DNA of 64,000 bases from Plecoglossus altivelis. Lineage: Eukaryota; Chordata; Actinopteri; Osmeriformes; Plecoglossidae. Positions within the stretch are counted from its first letter, which is position 1. The number at the start of each line of letters is the position of its first letter. The stretch covers positions 8,649,575-8,713,574 of the forward strand of contig BROE01000022.1 in NCBI GenBank assembly GCA_036571765.1, read 5' to 3'. A program made the position numbers and the translations under genes. Positions 49,805 to 62,020 of the stretch are shown in pieces. The notes beneath the pieces are model-generated. The model made no database searches. It saw nothing but the letters and a program-made list of their open reading frames with translations, and was not told where the DNA came from.

Positions 49805-50435
49805 TATAACAAAGCTCAGATGCATACAGCAGCCTTTCCATTTCTTTACAGCTCGGAGTAAGCCTTGGGGCCATTCCTTCTGTTCTGTAGGATGTCATAT
49901 ATCATTTTCATGTTACAGCGATGTCCCTTGGGATATCTCTGGTTTTCATTTGTAACCTTAAGTATTGAATCCAATTCCTGGCCACCTGTAGAAACGTATC
50001 TCATGGTCTCACAGAGCTAAAGTCTGGCTTGTGTATTATAACTATCATGTTTCTACATGTTCGAACAACTGCACACTCATCCATTTATACACCAACCCTG
50101 AGCGATATAGGCTGACTTTTATCACTGCTAGTCCTGTCTGAAGATACAAAATGGTTTTAATCCATGAGAAGCCAGAAAGCTGGCTGTCTGCCAAAATGTT
50201 CTGCGTCATCAGACACTAGAACTTTCTAATACAAGCGTTTATTTCATTCAAACAATTGTGCGTCTGTGAGTAAAGGGTAGAGATAGGGAGAAAAGTGATA
50301 AGGACAGGAAAAGAAAAGAAGGGAGGGAAGAGGGGAGGGTGTGATTGTATGGTTTTTCAGGTAGAGAAGGGGACTGTGTGTCCTATACTGCAACGATAGG
50401 ACAGAGGGGAACAAAGGCTCTTTAAGATGTTTGCC
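49805..50435. repeat. Diverged direct duplication, copy 2 (period about 920 bp)
   Basis: Partner of 48890-49500. Offsets drift from about 915 to 926 and then 909 bases along the pair, showing indels after duplication. Both copies end in a weakly similar purine-rich stretch followed by a degenerate match around GGTTTKTCAG. The sequence between the copies (about 49510-49800) appears unrelated. Confidence 0.7.
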
Positions 50436-50794
50436 AAGCTGTCTTATCATTACAAGTGTGTAGTATTCCTTTTAGTCCTAACTGTCAATGTCTGATTTGG
50501 CATGTTATTTTGCCAAAAAGTATCAGCTAACTGAGGTAAATATACTGTAAAATGTACAATAATGGGAGAGTTGTGAAAAGCATGTCCAATCCAATACATC
50601 TATGATCTTGACCTGAAGCACTCTAAAGCCCTGCCCTGTGAACTGTTTGTGGAGCTGGCTGGACAAACCATAGTAGTGGTTTTGACCTTGTCGACCCAAC
50701 CGACCCGTCTGCCATGTCTTTTAATAAGTGTTGCACTCCACTGTGGCAACAGAATGGTCAACATTATGTCAAGGGCAATTAAGGTCTCAATGCA

Positions 50795-50945
50795 CCTGAC
50801 CCTGATATAATCTTCTTTGAAAGGAGCTCCAACTGTTTGCTGTGACTAACAATGATTGCCATGCTTACTGGGGAATCTATAAACAGAACGAAGGTTTTAT
50901 TGGGCCTTTTTATCACTGCATGAAGTGTGTCTCAAGAAGTGGATG
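50795..50945. promoter_or_regulatory. Enhancer-like block
   Basis: Contains CCTGATATAATC near 50801, TTTGAAAGG (TCF/LEF-like core) near 50816, CTAACAATGATTGCC near 50847 (SOX-type ACAATG beside TGATTG) and TTTTATTGGGCC near 50895. Function inferred. Confidence 0.25.
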
Positions 50946-52854
50946 ACGGATCTTTACACATCCCAAAGACAACGCGCCCACTAACGAGTCATGAGCTGCT
51001 TGTGAACACTAACTACTTCGACATTTCTAAAGTGCTTATACACAAACGTCAAAAAATGATTCCTTAACTCAAAGAATGAAGCATTCAGATGTTTATGGTT
51101 TTTCAAAAATATTGGTTGCTTTGATAGTGTAGCGTAACGTTCTAAATGTTACTGACAAGCAGACCATCGTCAAGTAAATCTCATTGTGGTGTGCCATTGT
51201 GATACAAAACAGGTTGCGGTCAGGACGCTAGCAAACCTTCACATGACACACATCTATTGGATGACAGGGAGTGCTGTCGTGTGAGCAACCTCAACTCCAC
51301 AGACCCTAACACTGGGCATTCACCATGCCTGGGCCTCCCAACATAACCACACGCACAATAAACCACCTCTACACCCCCCATCCGGGGGTCCCTGTGACAG
51401 ACTGGCCTTGCATGTCCACTAACGGTCACTTTAATACGCTGGAGGTCAAAGGATTAGTTCCTAAGGGTCATCTACAGACCCCCGTTTTCCAATATGAACC
51501 CTACAAAGAGGTCAGTGTCCAAAGGCGTGGGGTGCCCCCCTCCCAAAACAGGAACCAGGCCCAACATAGGCCCCGATATCACACGTCTCTACTCTAGCTA
51601 CCCCCCACACTACCCCCTTCCCCTTCAAGCACACATATGCACTTACCCCTCCTCTCCCTGTTACCCAACCCCCCACCTCCTACCCCCCACCCCATTAGGG
51701 CAAGCTCCCCATTCCTTCTTTATCTCCGGGGGCAGCGTAAGTCATGCAGAACTCACGAGTGAACACGCTGAGTGTGAGCTCATCGGATTAGACTCTCAGA
51801 TAAGGGCAGTGCAGGCGGCAGAAAGAGCCAGGCCTGACTGGCCTGACTGCCTGGCTGGGTCTGTCTTCCAGAGTCCTCCCATTGCCAACACGCAGGCACA
51901 GACGCTAGGAAAGACAATTAGTGAAGAACAGTCAGACCAGAGACCTTCCAAACCTTCAAACTCTGGAGTAATTCTGTAGACACATAAAATATGTCTCACG
52001 TAAAATAAAATTAAAATTGGATATATAGTATTTAACTTCTTATAATGCTTTACTAATAACACCTGCCATTCACAAAGACAAGAAATGTAAACATTAAAGA
52101 CACAAAGCATGTATTCAAACAGCCTCAATGCTTGAACAGACACCTCTGTTTGTCCGGGAAATTCCAAAAACACGGTTTTAATACATGTTGAAACCGCAAT
52201 GTAATTTGGTATGGTGAGCTAGCATATTAAAAAATTTGTCTTGAACAGAATGAGAGATTGAATGACTCACTTTTGTCAGATGTTCAAGATGTCCTAATGA
52301 TGGAGCATCATATTTCTCTGGCTTTACACTTATTTCTTTGTTACACCACAGAATGAAAGGACAATCTGAGGCAAGTTTGTTTGACAACACAGCCTTTTGA
52401 AGTCTTAAAAAAACTGCATGGAAGGCCTACGTCGCTGAAAAACAAGCAGGGTATGTGGTACGATTGTGGAAATGCAACCCCAAAACCAAAATGACAAACT
52501 GATCACTTCTGTACATATACGCTAACCCTGTCAGTCTGTACAGGCCTATTCTGAACAGGCCTAGTTGTGTCTTAGTCAAGGAATAGGTCCTTCTTTCTGG
52601 AGGGCACAGTCAATGTTGGAGCCTTGGCCAGGCAGTGGCAGCAGCACAATGCAGATGGCTGTGCAGTGTCTTGTTTGGCATCCTGCTCTGGAGGTGGCTG
52701 TAGGGATCAGTGGGTAGCAAAGGCAGTAGGAGAGACAGAGGAAAGAGACAAGAGCTGAAAAGCATGAAGGGGCTGAGGCCTTGTCCTCTGAGTCGTGACC
52801 TTTGTTCGCTTCAATGCGGGTTTATGTTCCACCTCTCTCTCCCTCTCGCCCCCC

Positions 52855-52858
<4 letters not shown>

Positions 52859-52894
<36 letters not shown>

Positions 52895-52904
52895 CCTCTC
52901 TCTC
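52859..52904. repeat. (CT)n microsatellite
   Basis: About 15 uninterrupted CT units then CCCTCCCTCTCTCTC, preceded by a C-run. Confidence 0.95.
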
Positions 52905-54918
52905 ATGTCTTGCTCTTTTTTCCCCTTGCCTGCACTTGCCAACAAGGCAACGCAGCCTGACCTGGCCTCAGTGCCACAGTGGATCTACTCCTTATTTAGG
53001 GTTCCCTCCTTAGATTTGAGAAAATCTGGGAATCGAACAGTACACTTGGACAACAACTGGAGGGTAAGGGGTCTGGAGGGGTCAGGGGGGAGGGGATCCA
53101 TGGTGAGTGGTGGTCGGTGAGAAAGCCTTCGTATTTCAACTATCAATCCCACAAAGTATATATGGCCAATCTTCCTTGTGTTTGACCTCTTTACAGACAC
53201 AAAATTGGATGTCAGAACATAGCCAGGAAGAAAACAGAAGAGCAGTAGGAGGATATACCAAATTCATGTTGTTTTTTTAACTATGAAATTCTCAAATACA
53301 TTTTCAAATACATTTGAACAAAAATGAATCTCTCCACCTTACTCCACTCTCACCTCCAACTAAGCTGCATTTGTACCACCTATCAGCTCACGTTTGAAGT
53401 AGCATGCTGAATAACCTTCTTGCGATTGAAAGTTCAGTCTCAATTGGTCATAGTCAGACTCTGATCTTGACCTCACTCAAACATAGCTCCACCCCCTCTT
53501 TGGTCATTGGATTGGGGAGCGGGGCTAGAGTGATGGGGGGCTGGGCCAAATGAATGGGGACATAGCTGAAGCAACGAGGGCAAAGGGAAGCAGGGATGAG
53601 GGCAGCCAAAGTGTTTACCTTTCTCAGGTTTGTTGGAATACTCAGTAACTGCTCCTGCATTAAAGCACCCTTGGAGAAAAAGAGTAGTTTCCCTCTCTCG
53701 GCCAGGAGGTCAGTGCTCAGAGCCTTGGAGAGACCTCCATGCGATTATCTTTATTATGTCTGACTATTGCTATTGTTATGGATAATTTCCCACACTTTCT
53801 GCTGAACAAGGCAATGTTATCATGAGCAGGAGCACATACAATACTCACACCACACAGGGTCCTCCTAGTTTTCCCTGCTCCTTTTTCTCTGAAAGTTTAG
53901 ATTAGAGTGAGGGGTGTTTGGGTTTGAGATACTGTACTGTAAACTCCTAATACATAGAGGGATCTGTCTTAACATTTTAGACTGCCCAGAGCAGTACACA
54001 ACAGTACCCGTTTATAAGTAGGAATATTTTAAAAATGTTTTCAGTTTGACTTAATCATGTGCACATTTTCTTAATGGAATTTTTGTAGAAATGTCACAGT
54101 CTTCCAATGTAAGGGGTTGTTCGAACGCTGTCCTCAGACTAAAGCTATCTATAATCATTCTCCACAGTCCACAGTATGTTTTGCCATGGATGTACAATAT
54201 TTGATGGATGTACTGAACCTAGTGCTTTTCTTAATGTGTAATATTCTCCATCAGACGTATTATTATCTGCCAAGAATAGAGAAGAGACACACCATGATAA
54301 ACAATGTACCTACTGATAACAGAGATTGCCTAATGACCGGCAGAACCTTAAATTATACTAATCCCTAAATTGAAAATGTTGGTAGACTACTCAAGGACAC
54401 TGCAGCCACCCTCATACAAACTGTCTGGAGATAGTGTTTTGTTTCACTCGAAGACAACATAAAAAATTATCAACTTGCTTTACGCCTAATTGAGTACACT
54501 CATTTGTGTACTGAACACATGATGAGTTGATTCTCAAAATAATTAACTCTCATGGAATGGTGACTACTGCAAGGAGCTAACACAATGATGCTACACAGGC
54601 CATAACATGATCTTATAAGCAACACTGTAGACAGTGATTCATTAAGTGACTTCACAAATACTGGAGATTTCCCCTACATTTTTACTTAATAGAAACAGAG
54701 TAAGTTGCTCAGCTTTCTCTAAAACAGCTTTTAAGGCCAAAATTTCACCTCCTCGTAAATCAGTATAATGCAGGTTACCAGGAGCCAAGACCTCCCTGCT
54801 CCTTTCCCCAGCAGAATGAGCCTGTCGTGGGACTGGATTATTTATTGGCCTCAGTGGAGAGCCACTAGACACCCAGCCTGATGCTTCTTCACTAGGTCAC
54901 GCTCGCATCGCAGGTGCA

Positions 54919-54948
54919 TGTGTGTGTGTTTGGGTGTGTGTGTGTGTG
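54919..54948. repeat. Interrupted (TG)n microsatellite
   Basis: Two TG runs separated by TTTGGG. Confidence 0.85.
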
Positions 54949-57900
54949 GCCAATCGCAGCACTTATCACGCCACCCCAACGTTTCTCCATGCTCTGTTCT
55001 CTCTGTAACCTCTTTTGTCATCCTCCATTACTCAGAGTGTCCTCCTGTAAGGCTGCCCTCCGCCCTCCGCACCCTCACAGGCTTGGTCTGGGTGAGACCA
55101 CAGCGGCCCATTAAAGAGACAGCTGTCACAACATCCATCCGCCAGAGAGGTGTCGTTCTCCCAGCATCCAAAGTTGGGCTCGATTCTACACGGTCCACAT
55201 CGCATAGAGAGATTCTTAGAAAGGGTTTCACAGTGCATTCTCCGCTGAGGAACACGTTGCATTACTGGCCACAAATACATTACCTCATTCACACTCCTCT
55301 GTCAACAATTCACAGGTTCAAAGAAGCTCCACCAACCAAAAAGGCAAAGTAATTCTTACCGAGCAAATAGTACAGCTGAGGTTCTTCTTGGGTTGGTTGG
55401 TCAAAGACTGATCTAAAAATAAACCAAGAAGCCATTGAAGATGCCTGGAGATTGCCCCTGCTGTCAAAACACTAGGGTTTATGAGTACGGTGCAAATTCA
55501 AAGCTGTTTGCCTTCCCAGACATGGACAGGAAATCCCCCAAGAAGGCGGATGAAAGGATTGAATGGATTTCAATGAAGAGTGGACGATCACCTGTGGAGG
55601 GGCGGACATGGGTGTTGGATAGGGGTGGTACGGGTACGCTCATGCACCCTGTCGCTGCAGTGGGTCTCCCCTTTAATGCAGCCTGCATGGTCCACAGCCT
55701 AGGGCACTCTAGTAGGATCAGTACAACCACGAAGAGCGACAAATGAGGGTGACTGTGGAAAGAAAAGTATTGAATTCAAAGCAGAGGCATGACACTGTGT
55801 GATGTCATTGAGTTTGTTTCCCCCCCTGTTGTCCAAAGCAACTATTAAAGTCTGAGTGTAATCTCTGTCCATCTTATAATTATATCCCCATAGCAACTCT
55901 TCTCTTTTGACCCTCCAAGCTGAGGAAAAGACAAACAGGAGGATGTGCTTTGCTGTTGACTGTTATTCATTTGAGCAGCTTCTGGAAGCTCTGATGTTTC
56001 TCAGACTGGTCTGCACTCAACGATCTTGTCTTTTATTTGAGGCCAGAAAGCCTCCGCAAACACTGCAGCGAGCGTTCCGATTTGATTGACGACTCTTTCA
56101 CGGATACATTCCCTCACATGTGGTTTCGCCATTGTATCACATGCGGTTAACCAACAAGGGAACCGATTTGGGTTCAAGCTTAAAACACATAAGAGGGTCC
56201 AGCTCCCGTTTCTACTCTTATTGTCATCCGCTTGTAAAAAAGAATAAAAAGACCCAAAGGAAATTCATATACCACAACTTGTCATTATATTCTGTATAAC
56301 GTTTTAAACAGATGTTTTGTAGAATGAGGTGGTCCCTACAGCATGTTAGCCAACATCACCATGTGTCTCTTCAGTCAGATGTATTACCTGAGCAGATGAC
56401 CAAACTGATGTTCCCTTAATAGTCTACTCATTGTAGTTATTTGTCTTTATTTTTTACCATCCCTTTACTGAGGTCTGGTTATATTTACCCAAATGTTCAA
56501 TTTGTAAAGATAGAGATTATGACTCATAATTAAGCATGCTATCAACAACACACCATCTTAATGTCTCCATTTGATTTCTTCCACCCTATACTAGAGAAGA
56601 TTTTGTAGCTTGATTGAGTTCTTTCAGACAAGGAAAAAACGTAATTAGACACTCTTGTGGTAATTTACCACGTTGGGTTCATGAAACCCCCCCACAATTT
56701 TGCAACTATGTAGTTACTGTGGTAGCAATGGGTTAAAAGCATGAGTAATTTTTCCTGTGTCCAAAAATAGACAACCAGTAATTATGTCTTCAGATTAGGG
56801 TGTGTTCAATGTAATGCAACACTGTCAGGCTGTCAAGGAAAGGTTTTCTCTAACGCCTGAATGTCTACGCAACAGCCTGGAGCTCTCTGTATTACAAACC
56901 AAACTGATCTCATCAACTCACAATGGGCATGTCCACAGAATCACCATGGTTCTAAACTGTTTTCTAACTGAGGTGCAGTAACTACCTTATCATGTGCGGC
57001 ATACAGGAGTAGACATGCTGCGAAGTATTTCTTTGAGAACAGAGGGATGGGCACTGTACCGGTTCACTGATGGATAGCCTACTTTGTTCCATGGTGGGAG
57101 ATAGGTCCAGGGATGTTTTCGTTGTTGCCCTTGTGATGCCTGAACAGTTTAATCATGATCTTTCAGGGTTACTCAGGGACAGGTGAGAGAAAGATGGCAC
57201 TGTTACATTGTGTTCATTATGATGCATAAGAAGCCTATTTTTCTCGTGGAGGGACTGCCACACATCAGGAGGTGCCTCTGTTATCGCCCAGAGCTGGATC
57301 TCAAATTGAAAACGTATCATCATGCAGCCATCTCAGGGCAAAATAACTGAATGAATACACAGAGGCAACAGCTGTTAGAAAGGTCCTGTTTCAATGCTAC
57401 TTCATCATTTCACTTGATAATATCCATGCAGTTTTAGCTGACTTTGCATGCCCCTGAACACCTTGGAGAAAATCAAAGAGCCCAGTGGTTTTTCTGTTCT
57501 TTAAAATGAATACAGGCAATAAGCTTAAAAAGAATACATCAAATGGATAAAAATCATAACCATTCTGTCCATTTGGAAATGACACAGTACAGGTTCAGCA
57601 ACAATGCATCCTCCCCCTGAGAAAATCTCAAACTGTTTTTTACTGATAATCTTTGCGGTTGACCTGTGCTGCCCTGGATCAGGCTTCCATTGCCCTCCTC
57701 TTTATCAGCAGTCCCTGGCCAGCTCCAACCCAGGCCTGTGTTCAAGGCTGGGTCAGTCATCAGGGCCAGGGCCAGGGCTGAGGGGTTGCAGGAATGTGCT
57801 TCATGGTGGACACAGTCATGACGGCAATGATAGATGACGCAGTAAAACACACACAGGCTACAGCGTTGAGTCTCTTCCAGCCCACAGGGAGAGTGATAGT

Positions 57901-58829
57901 CTACATCATTTGACAGCTCTCACTTCCACCGCTGCTGAGACAAATGGTGCGAGAAGCCATGAAATTAGCCCATAAACCACCACCAGGCCACAGAGGTTTG
58001 GAAAGAGTTCTCTGACTCCTCACGGGATTCAGCCAGGAAGATTAGGAACAGGCGGAATAGGGGGTTAACTAAATAACCTTCCACGAAACGTATCACCTGG
58101 TCTTGGATGCTGTACACAAGGATGACTGCTGTTTGTTATCGACAGTTGGTTTTCATGACAATAGAGGCCTTTCAGTATTCTGGATGAAGAAGAAAGCTGC
58201 CTTTTTAGATGTGTGATTGTGAGGCAACAATTTCCAGCTCAAGTTGAGTCACAAGGAAATCAGGTGGTAAAGGCACAATAAATGCCCTAAAGCTGCATGC
58301 AACACAACGTCACTCCGGCCAACTGAAATGTGGCAAGACGGTGTTAAAAAAAACTCTAAACGGAGATAAAAACTTTCAATTTGCTTGTGTTCAAGCTTCT
58401 AAAACTCACTACCAGTATGACTTACAATGGTCCTGACAACAGGGGACCCTGAGAAGTCTTCAGAAGAGTGTCACCTTTCAAAAGAGACCACGATCATGCA
58501 TGTTCTCCAAATGGTTTAAGAAAAGCTTTCAATTGACTTTGGGTGTGCTGTTTAGGCGTTTTCTGGCAAATTTTACAGGAATGCTGAGGGGTTAAACGTC
58601 AGACTGATGATCAGTTTGAGGCACCGGTCTTCAACTGAGAGCAGGGGTCGAGGCCACTACGCGTATACGTGTGAACCTCACTCTGGTGGTAAAGGCAGGA
58701 CGGTGAGCTTTGGCCTGGTGAAGGGATGAGCCATTGTTGGCCCTGGCAGAGATTAGAGACCCCTGGGGTCCTGGCCCACAAAGGGGGCTCTGTTACCCAC
58801 TAGAGTGCTCATTGTTGCCAAACATTACC

Positions 58830-59560
58830 CCTGGTCGCAGCAGTAAAAAAATAAATAAGCATGGCATATATGGAGCATGCATAATGCTGAGCTAAATGAC
58901 AGCTGGTTAGCTGAGACAATTACTGCATGTGGCATGGCTTTTGCTTGGCTAGCTGCTCCTGGTGCTAGTCCTCTTCCTTTTCGCACACACAGCCACGCTG
59001 AAGGGGACAAATTTGTTTGGGATCAAATACAAATGTCATGGTCAAATGGGTTTGAGCTCACTTTGTTCTCGGTTTCGTCACGTATATCTGACATGAAGGG
59101 GGTGATGGCCATGAATTGGATTTGACGTGTTGTTAAGTTTCTTTCATTTGAAGACAAAATGCTTACCCCCTCCCAAATTTACGGATGTTTTCCGTGCATG
59201 AATCAAATAAAAAGTCTGTTTTTAGGTTTTTGTGTGGGGTTTAAAAGCACATTATTTTCTTACTTGACATCTAAACAAGATTTTTACATCCCAAATTCCT
59301 CTAATAAGGCTCGAACCACAAAATGACGAATGGGGTCATGTCTACAAAGAGCAATAATCTTCTTTTCTCTCAGCCAACGAACACGCCTGTCAATTGGCCC
59401 CATTGTCAACATTCGTTGGGATTGCTTTTTTTAAAGTGTCAAGATCAAAAGGTTTGTCTTACAATACACACTTCTTATTTTAGCTGAGGCACCCATAATC
59501 TTTTAATGTACGAAAGCAATTATAGTAATTAAGGACAAGCTGTACAACCCAGGGATCTTA
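58830..59560. promoter_or_regulatory. Long enhancer-like block (about 730 bp)
   Basis: The longest simple-repeat-free AT-rich block seen. It holds TGCATAATGC and TAAATGACAGCTGG near 58878-58906, CAATTACTGCATG near 58918, GGATCAAATACAAATG and GGTCAAATGGG near 59019-59050, CATGAATCAAATAAAAAG near 59197, CTAATAAGGCTCG near 59301, and TGTCAATTGGCCCCATTGTCAAC at 59388-59410 framed by CCAACGAA and TTCGTTGG arms (59374-59381, 59412-59419). TGTCA next to ATTGG is a TALE/CCAAT-box pairing. Enhancer function and deep conservation are inferred. Confidence 0.42.
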
Positions 59561-59754
59561 ACTAAGGCTTTGAGGAGTTAACCACAAACTCCTAAAAAAC
59601 AACCACCCGTAACTGGAGATAAAGAGGGTTGTATGTAAATATGAGCCCTTTGTACAAGAAAGCAGCGCAGAGAACTGGACTGAAGAGCTTCTTATCCTTA
59701 CACACAGCACAGATATAACAAATTGAACAGAGAGCCTGTAGTTTAGAGAGAAAG

Positions 59755-59915
59755 AGTTGGAGGGAGATGGAGGGAGATGGAGAAAGAGAGAGTTGGAAAG
59801 AGGGAGAAACTGAGTGAGACAGAAAGAGAGAGAAAGACAGAGAGAGAGAGAGATAAAAAGAAGAGAGAAGAGGGGGAAGGGCAAAAGATGACAGAGACAG
59901 ATAGAGAGGGGAGAG
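59755..59915. repeat. Polypurine GA-rich tract
   Basis: About 160 bp of GAGA/GGGAGA/AAAGAG sequence with a pure (GA)n core near 59838-59852. It lies about 200 bp from the enhancer-like block 58830-59560. Confidence 0.9.
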
Positions 59916-60589
59916 AAATCATATTAAATAGTAGACAAATCTCCAATTACTTACAACACAAGAGCTAACCTTAAGCAAAGTGGTGTCTTCAGAAATTCAT
60001 CACTATAACAACTAACCATTAATAACATAATTAACCAAAAGAAATTACGCGATAATAAAGCAATTAATTTTGAGTGTCCTCTGTGTAGGTGAGTTGGCTT
60101 GATGCTTGGGACTTTATAATATCAAGGGAAACAGTTATGACCTCAATCAGACATCATAGACTGGTTTTTAAAACTGACCATGCACTCCCAGCCAAGCCCC
60201 AGGCAGAGAGGAGGCTGTCCTGGGTGGTAGTTGCCCTGGACAGAGTGTCGACAGCTTGTTCAGTGAAAGCCCAGCTTGCTGGCTGGCCAGCAGGCTGGCT
60301 GACTGGCTTGGCCGGGGTGACTTTGCCCTCTCCTCATTGTTCCCTTAGCTTGGTATTCCCCTCGCGACATGCTAGGGCCTCTGGAGGATGTGCATTTAGG
60401 ATTCCAGCCTCCTCCCACCACCAGCCCACACCCACGTCCCCCATCCAACTTCATCTCTCCATCTCCCACTTCTGAATGGAAACGCTTATTCACAGAAATA
60501 ATGTAGGGGTGGAGAGAACGTCTTTTTAAAACTGGCATGGTAGCTGAGTTCCCTTTCTTCTGCCCTATTTGTTCTCACTGTAGATTTAA

Positions 60590-60790
60590 TCCACCTTCCC
60601 TTTTCTCTATGTCATTCTGCCTCTCTGCCACCCCCCTTTCTGCCCACACTTCTTTCTCTATCCTTCTGTTTCCGATTCTCTTTCTTTCTCTATCTTGCTC
60701 TTTCTATATCGCACCATTGCCCTCTCTATCGTAACCCCCTTCTCTCTCTCTCCCTCTTGCGCTCTCTCTCTCTGTCCCTTTCTCTGTGCC
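60590..60790. repeat. Pyrimidine-rich low-complexity tract
   Basis: CCTTCC, TTTCTTTCTC and CTCTCTCTCTC runs dominate; frames through it are uninformative. Confidence 0.8.
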
Positions 60791-61924
60791 CCTGCTTGGC
60801 TGGCCAGCACCTTTTCACTCTCAGCCTGTGGAATTGTACCGTGCATGTCAAGTGTACCCTTGTGAAAGAGCGCTTAGATGAGAGGTGCTTTTCAGGTCTC
60901 AGTCCCCTCACCTTTTAAAAGAGACAATGGAGCTGTTTTTCATGTCCAGATGACGGCACTCCCAGGACTGCTCGCCTGCGCGTCGCTGTGCACTCAGGTC
61001 TCACTAGAAGGCCGCATCTTACACCAGTCAACCCTTGACTAACCTCTCTGCCTGAGACTTACGCTGTGCGAGGCTGCATTGCACTGTCCTGTGAATTCTA
61101 CATTAATCGACTCAACATTTTCACAAATATGTACCTGTTGACAACAGGTTCAAAGTGGCATAGCTGTCTTATCTTTTGTAGTGTGAATGCTGCCTGTGAA
61201 GGGAGAGCCAGTAGCCAGAGGGAGTCCTGCCCACCATCCACTCTCTCATCCTGTGCCAGAGTTTGTTTATTTGTATTGGTTGGAAGTCCGAGACCGGCCT
61301 GGTGTGTGTCAACACCAGCTGCCACCGCGGCCGCCTCGCAGTACGCTAACAAGAGCGGAGCCAGGACAGATTAGAGGAGACACCTTCCAACATTTCACTT
61401 CCTGAATTGCCCTCCCGCAAATCAAGAGTCACAGTCATTCCTACGATATCAACCAAGTCATTTGATTTCAAGAGTTGAAGGTTTTGTTATACATTAGGGT
61501 CCTCCGGTTGTCTTTGGCAAACACAATATGTGTGCATGTGCAAATTTTTCTCCAAAGGATAAGCTTTGATTGGACATTCCTCTGGGAAGAGACAGGATGA
61601 TCCAAACATAGACATCGTGTTGGAAAATCTTAAACTTGGAAGATAAAATAGATTGAGATTATAGAAAAACATGTGAATAAACAGGTTTAACTTGTCATCC
61701 TTCAACATGAGAACGATAAAAAGCCCAACATGATTGTCTGTAATTCCCTCTGGAACTTCAATGCCATGGGTGTCAAGACATGTTGTGTGTTCATCGACAT
61801 TCAACCAGGGCCCTGCAACCTGGTCGGAAGAACATGCTCCAACATCCTTATCTGAACGTCTAAGCACCGAGCTTTAGAGAGTGACTTACGGGTGGTTTTA
61901 AAAACACACATTTAAACAATCTGG

Positions 61925-62020
61925 GGGATCGGCGTAAGCTAGTGAAGGCATTTCCATTCCCACCACGGGTTTGAGTAAGCCCCTTAATGATAATGCGCCA
62001 TACAGTCTGGCCCCACTACC
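61925..62020. promoter_or_regulatory. Short enhancer-like stretch
   Basis: Unique segment with AAGCTAGTGAAGGCATTTCC, CCCCTTAATGATAATGCGCC near 61980 and retained CpGs. Weak evidence; function inferred. Confidence 0.2.

Larger units (their letters stand above)
44320..58825. other. Non-coding DNA with duplicated segments and sparse repeats
   Basis: No gene recognised. Contents: an enhancer-like block at 44860-45280, a perfect hairpin at 46078-46110, a block with an 18-bp palindrome at 47340-47490, a 16-bp palindrome at 48741-48756, the 920-bp-period duplication at 48890-50435, an enhancer-like block at 50795-50945 and a CT microsatellite at 52859-52904. Segments 46.2-47.3, 47.5-48.7, 51.0-52.8, 53.0-54.9 and 55.0-58.8 kb hold nothing I can name. 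Frames at 51494-51979 and 55435-55746 look fortuitous. Confidence 0.5.

Noticed and set aside
51494..51979. 161-codon plus-strand frame
   Set aside because: Pro/Tyr-rich start comes from a CCCC-rich stretch; no homology recognised and no exon signals.
55435..55746. 103-codon plus-strand frame with CPCC motif
   Set aside because: No recognisable domain or splice signals; a similar-sized frame is open on the opposite strand.
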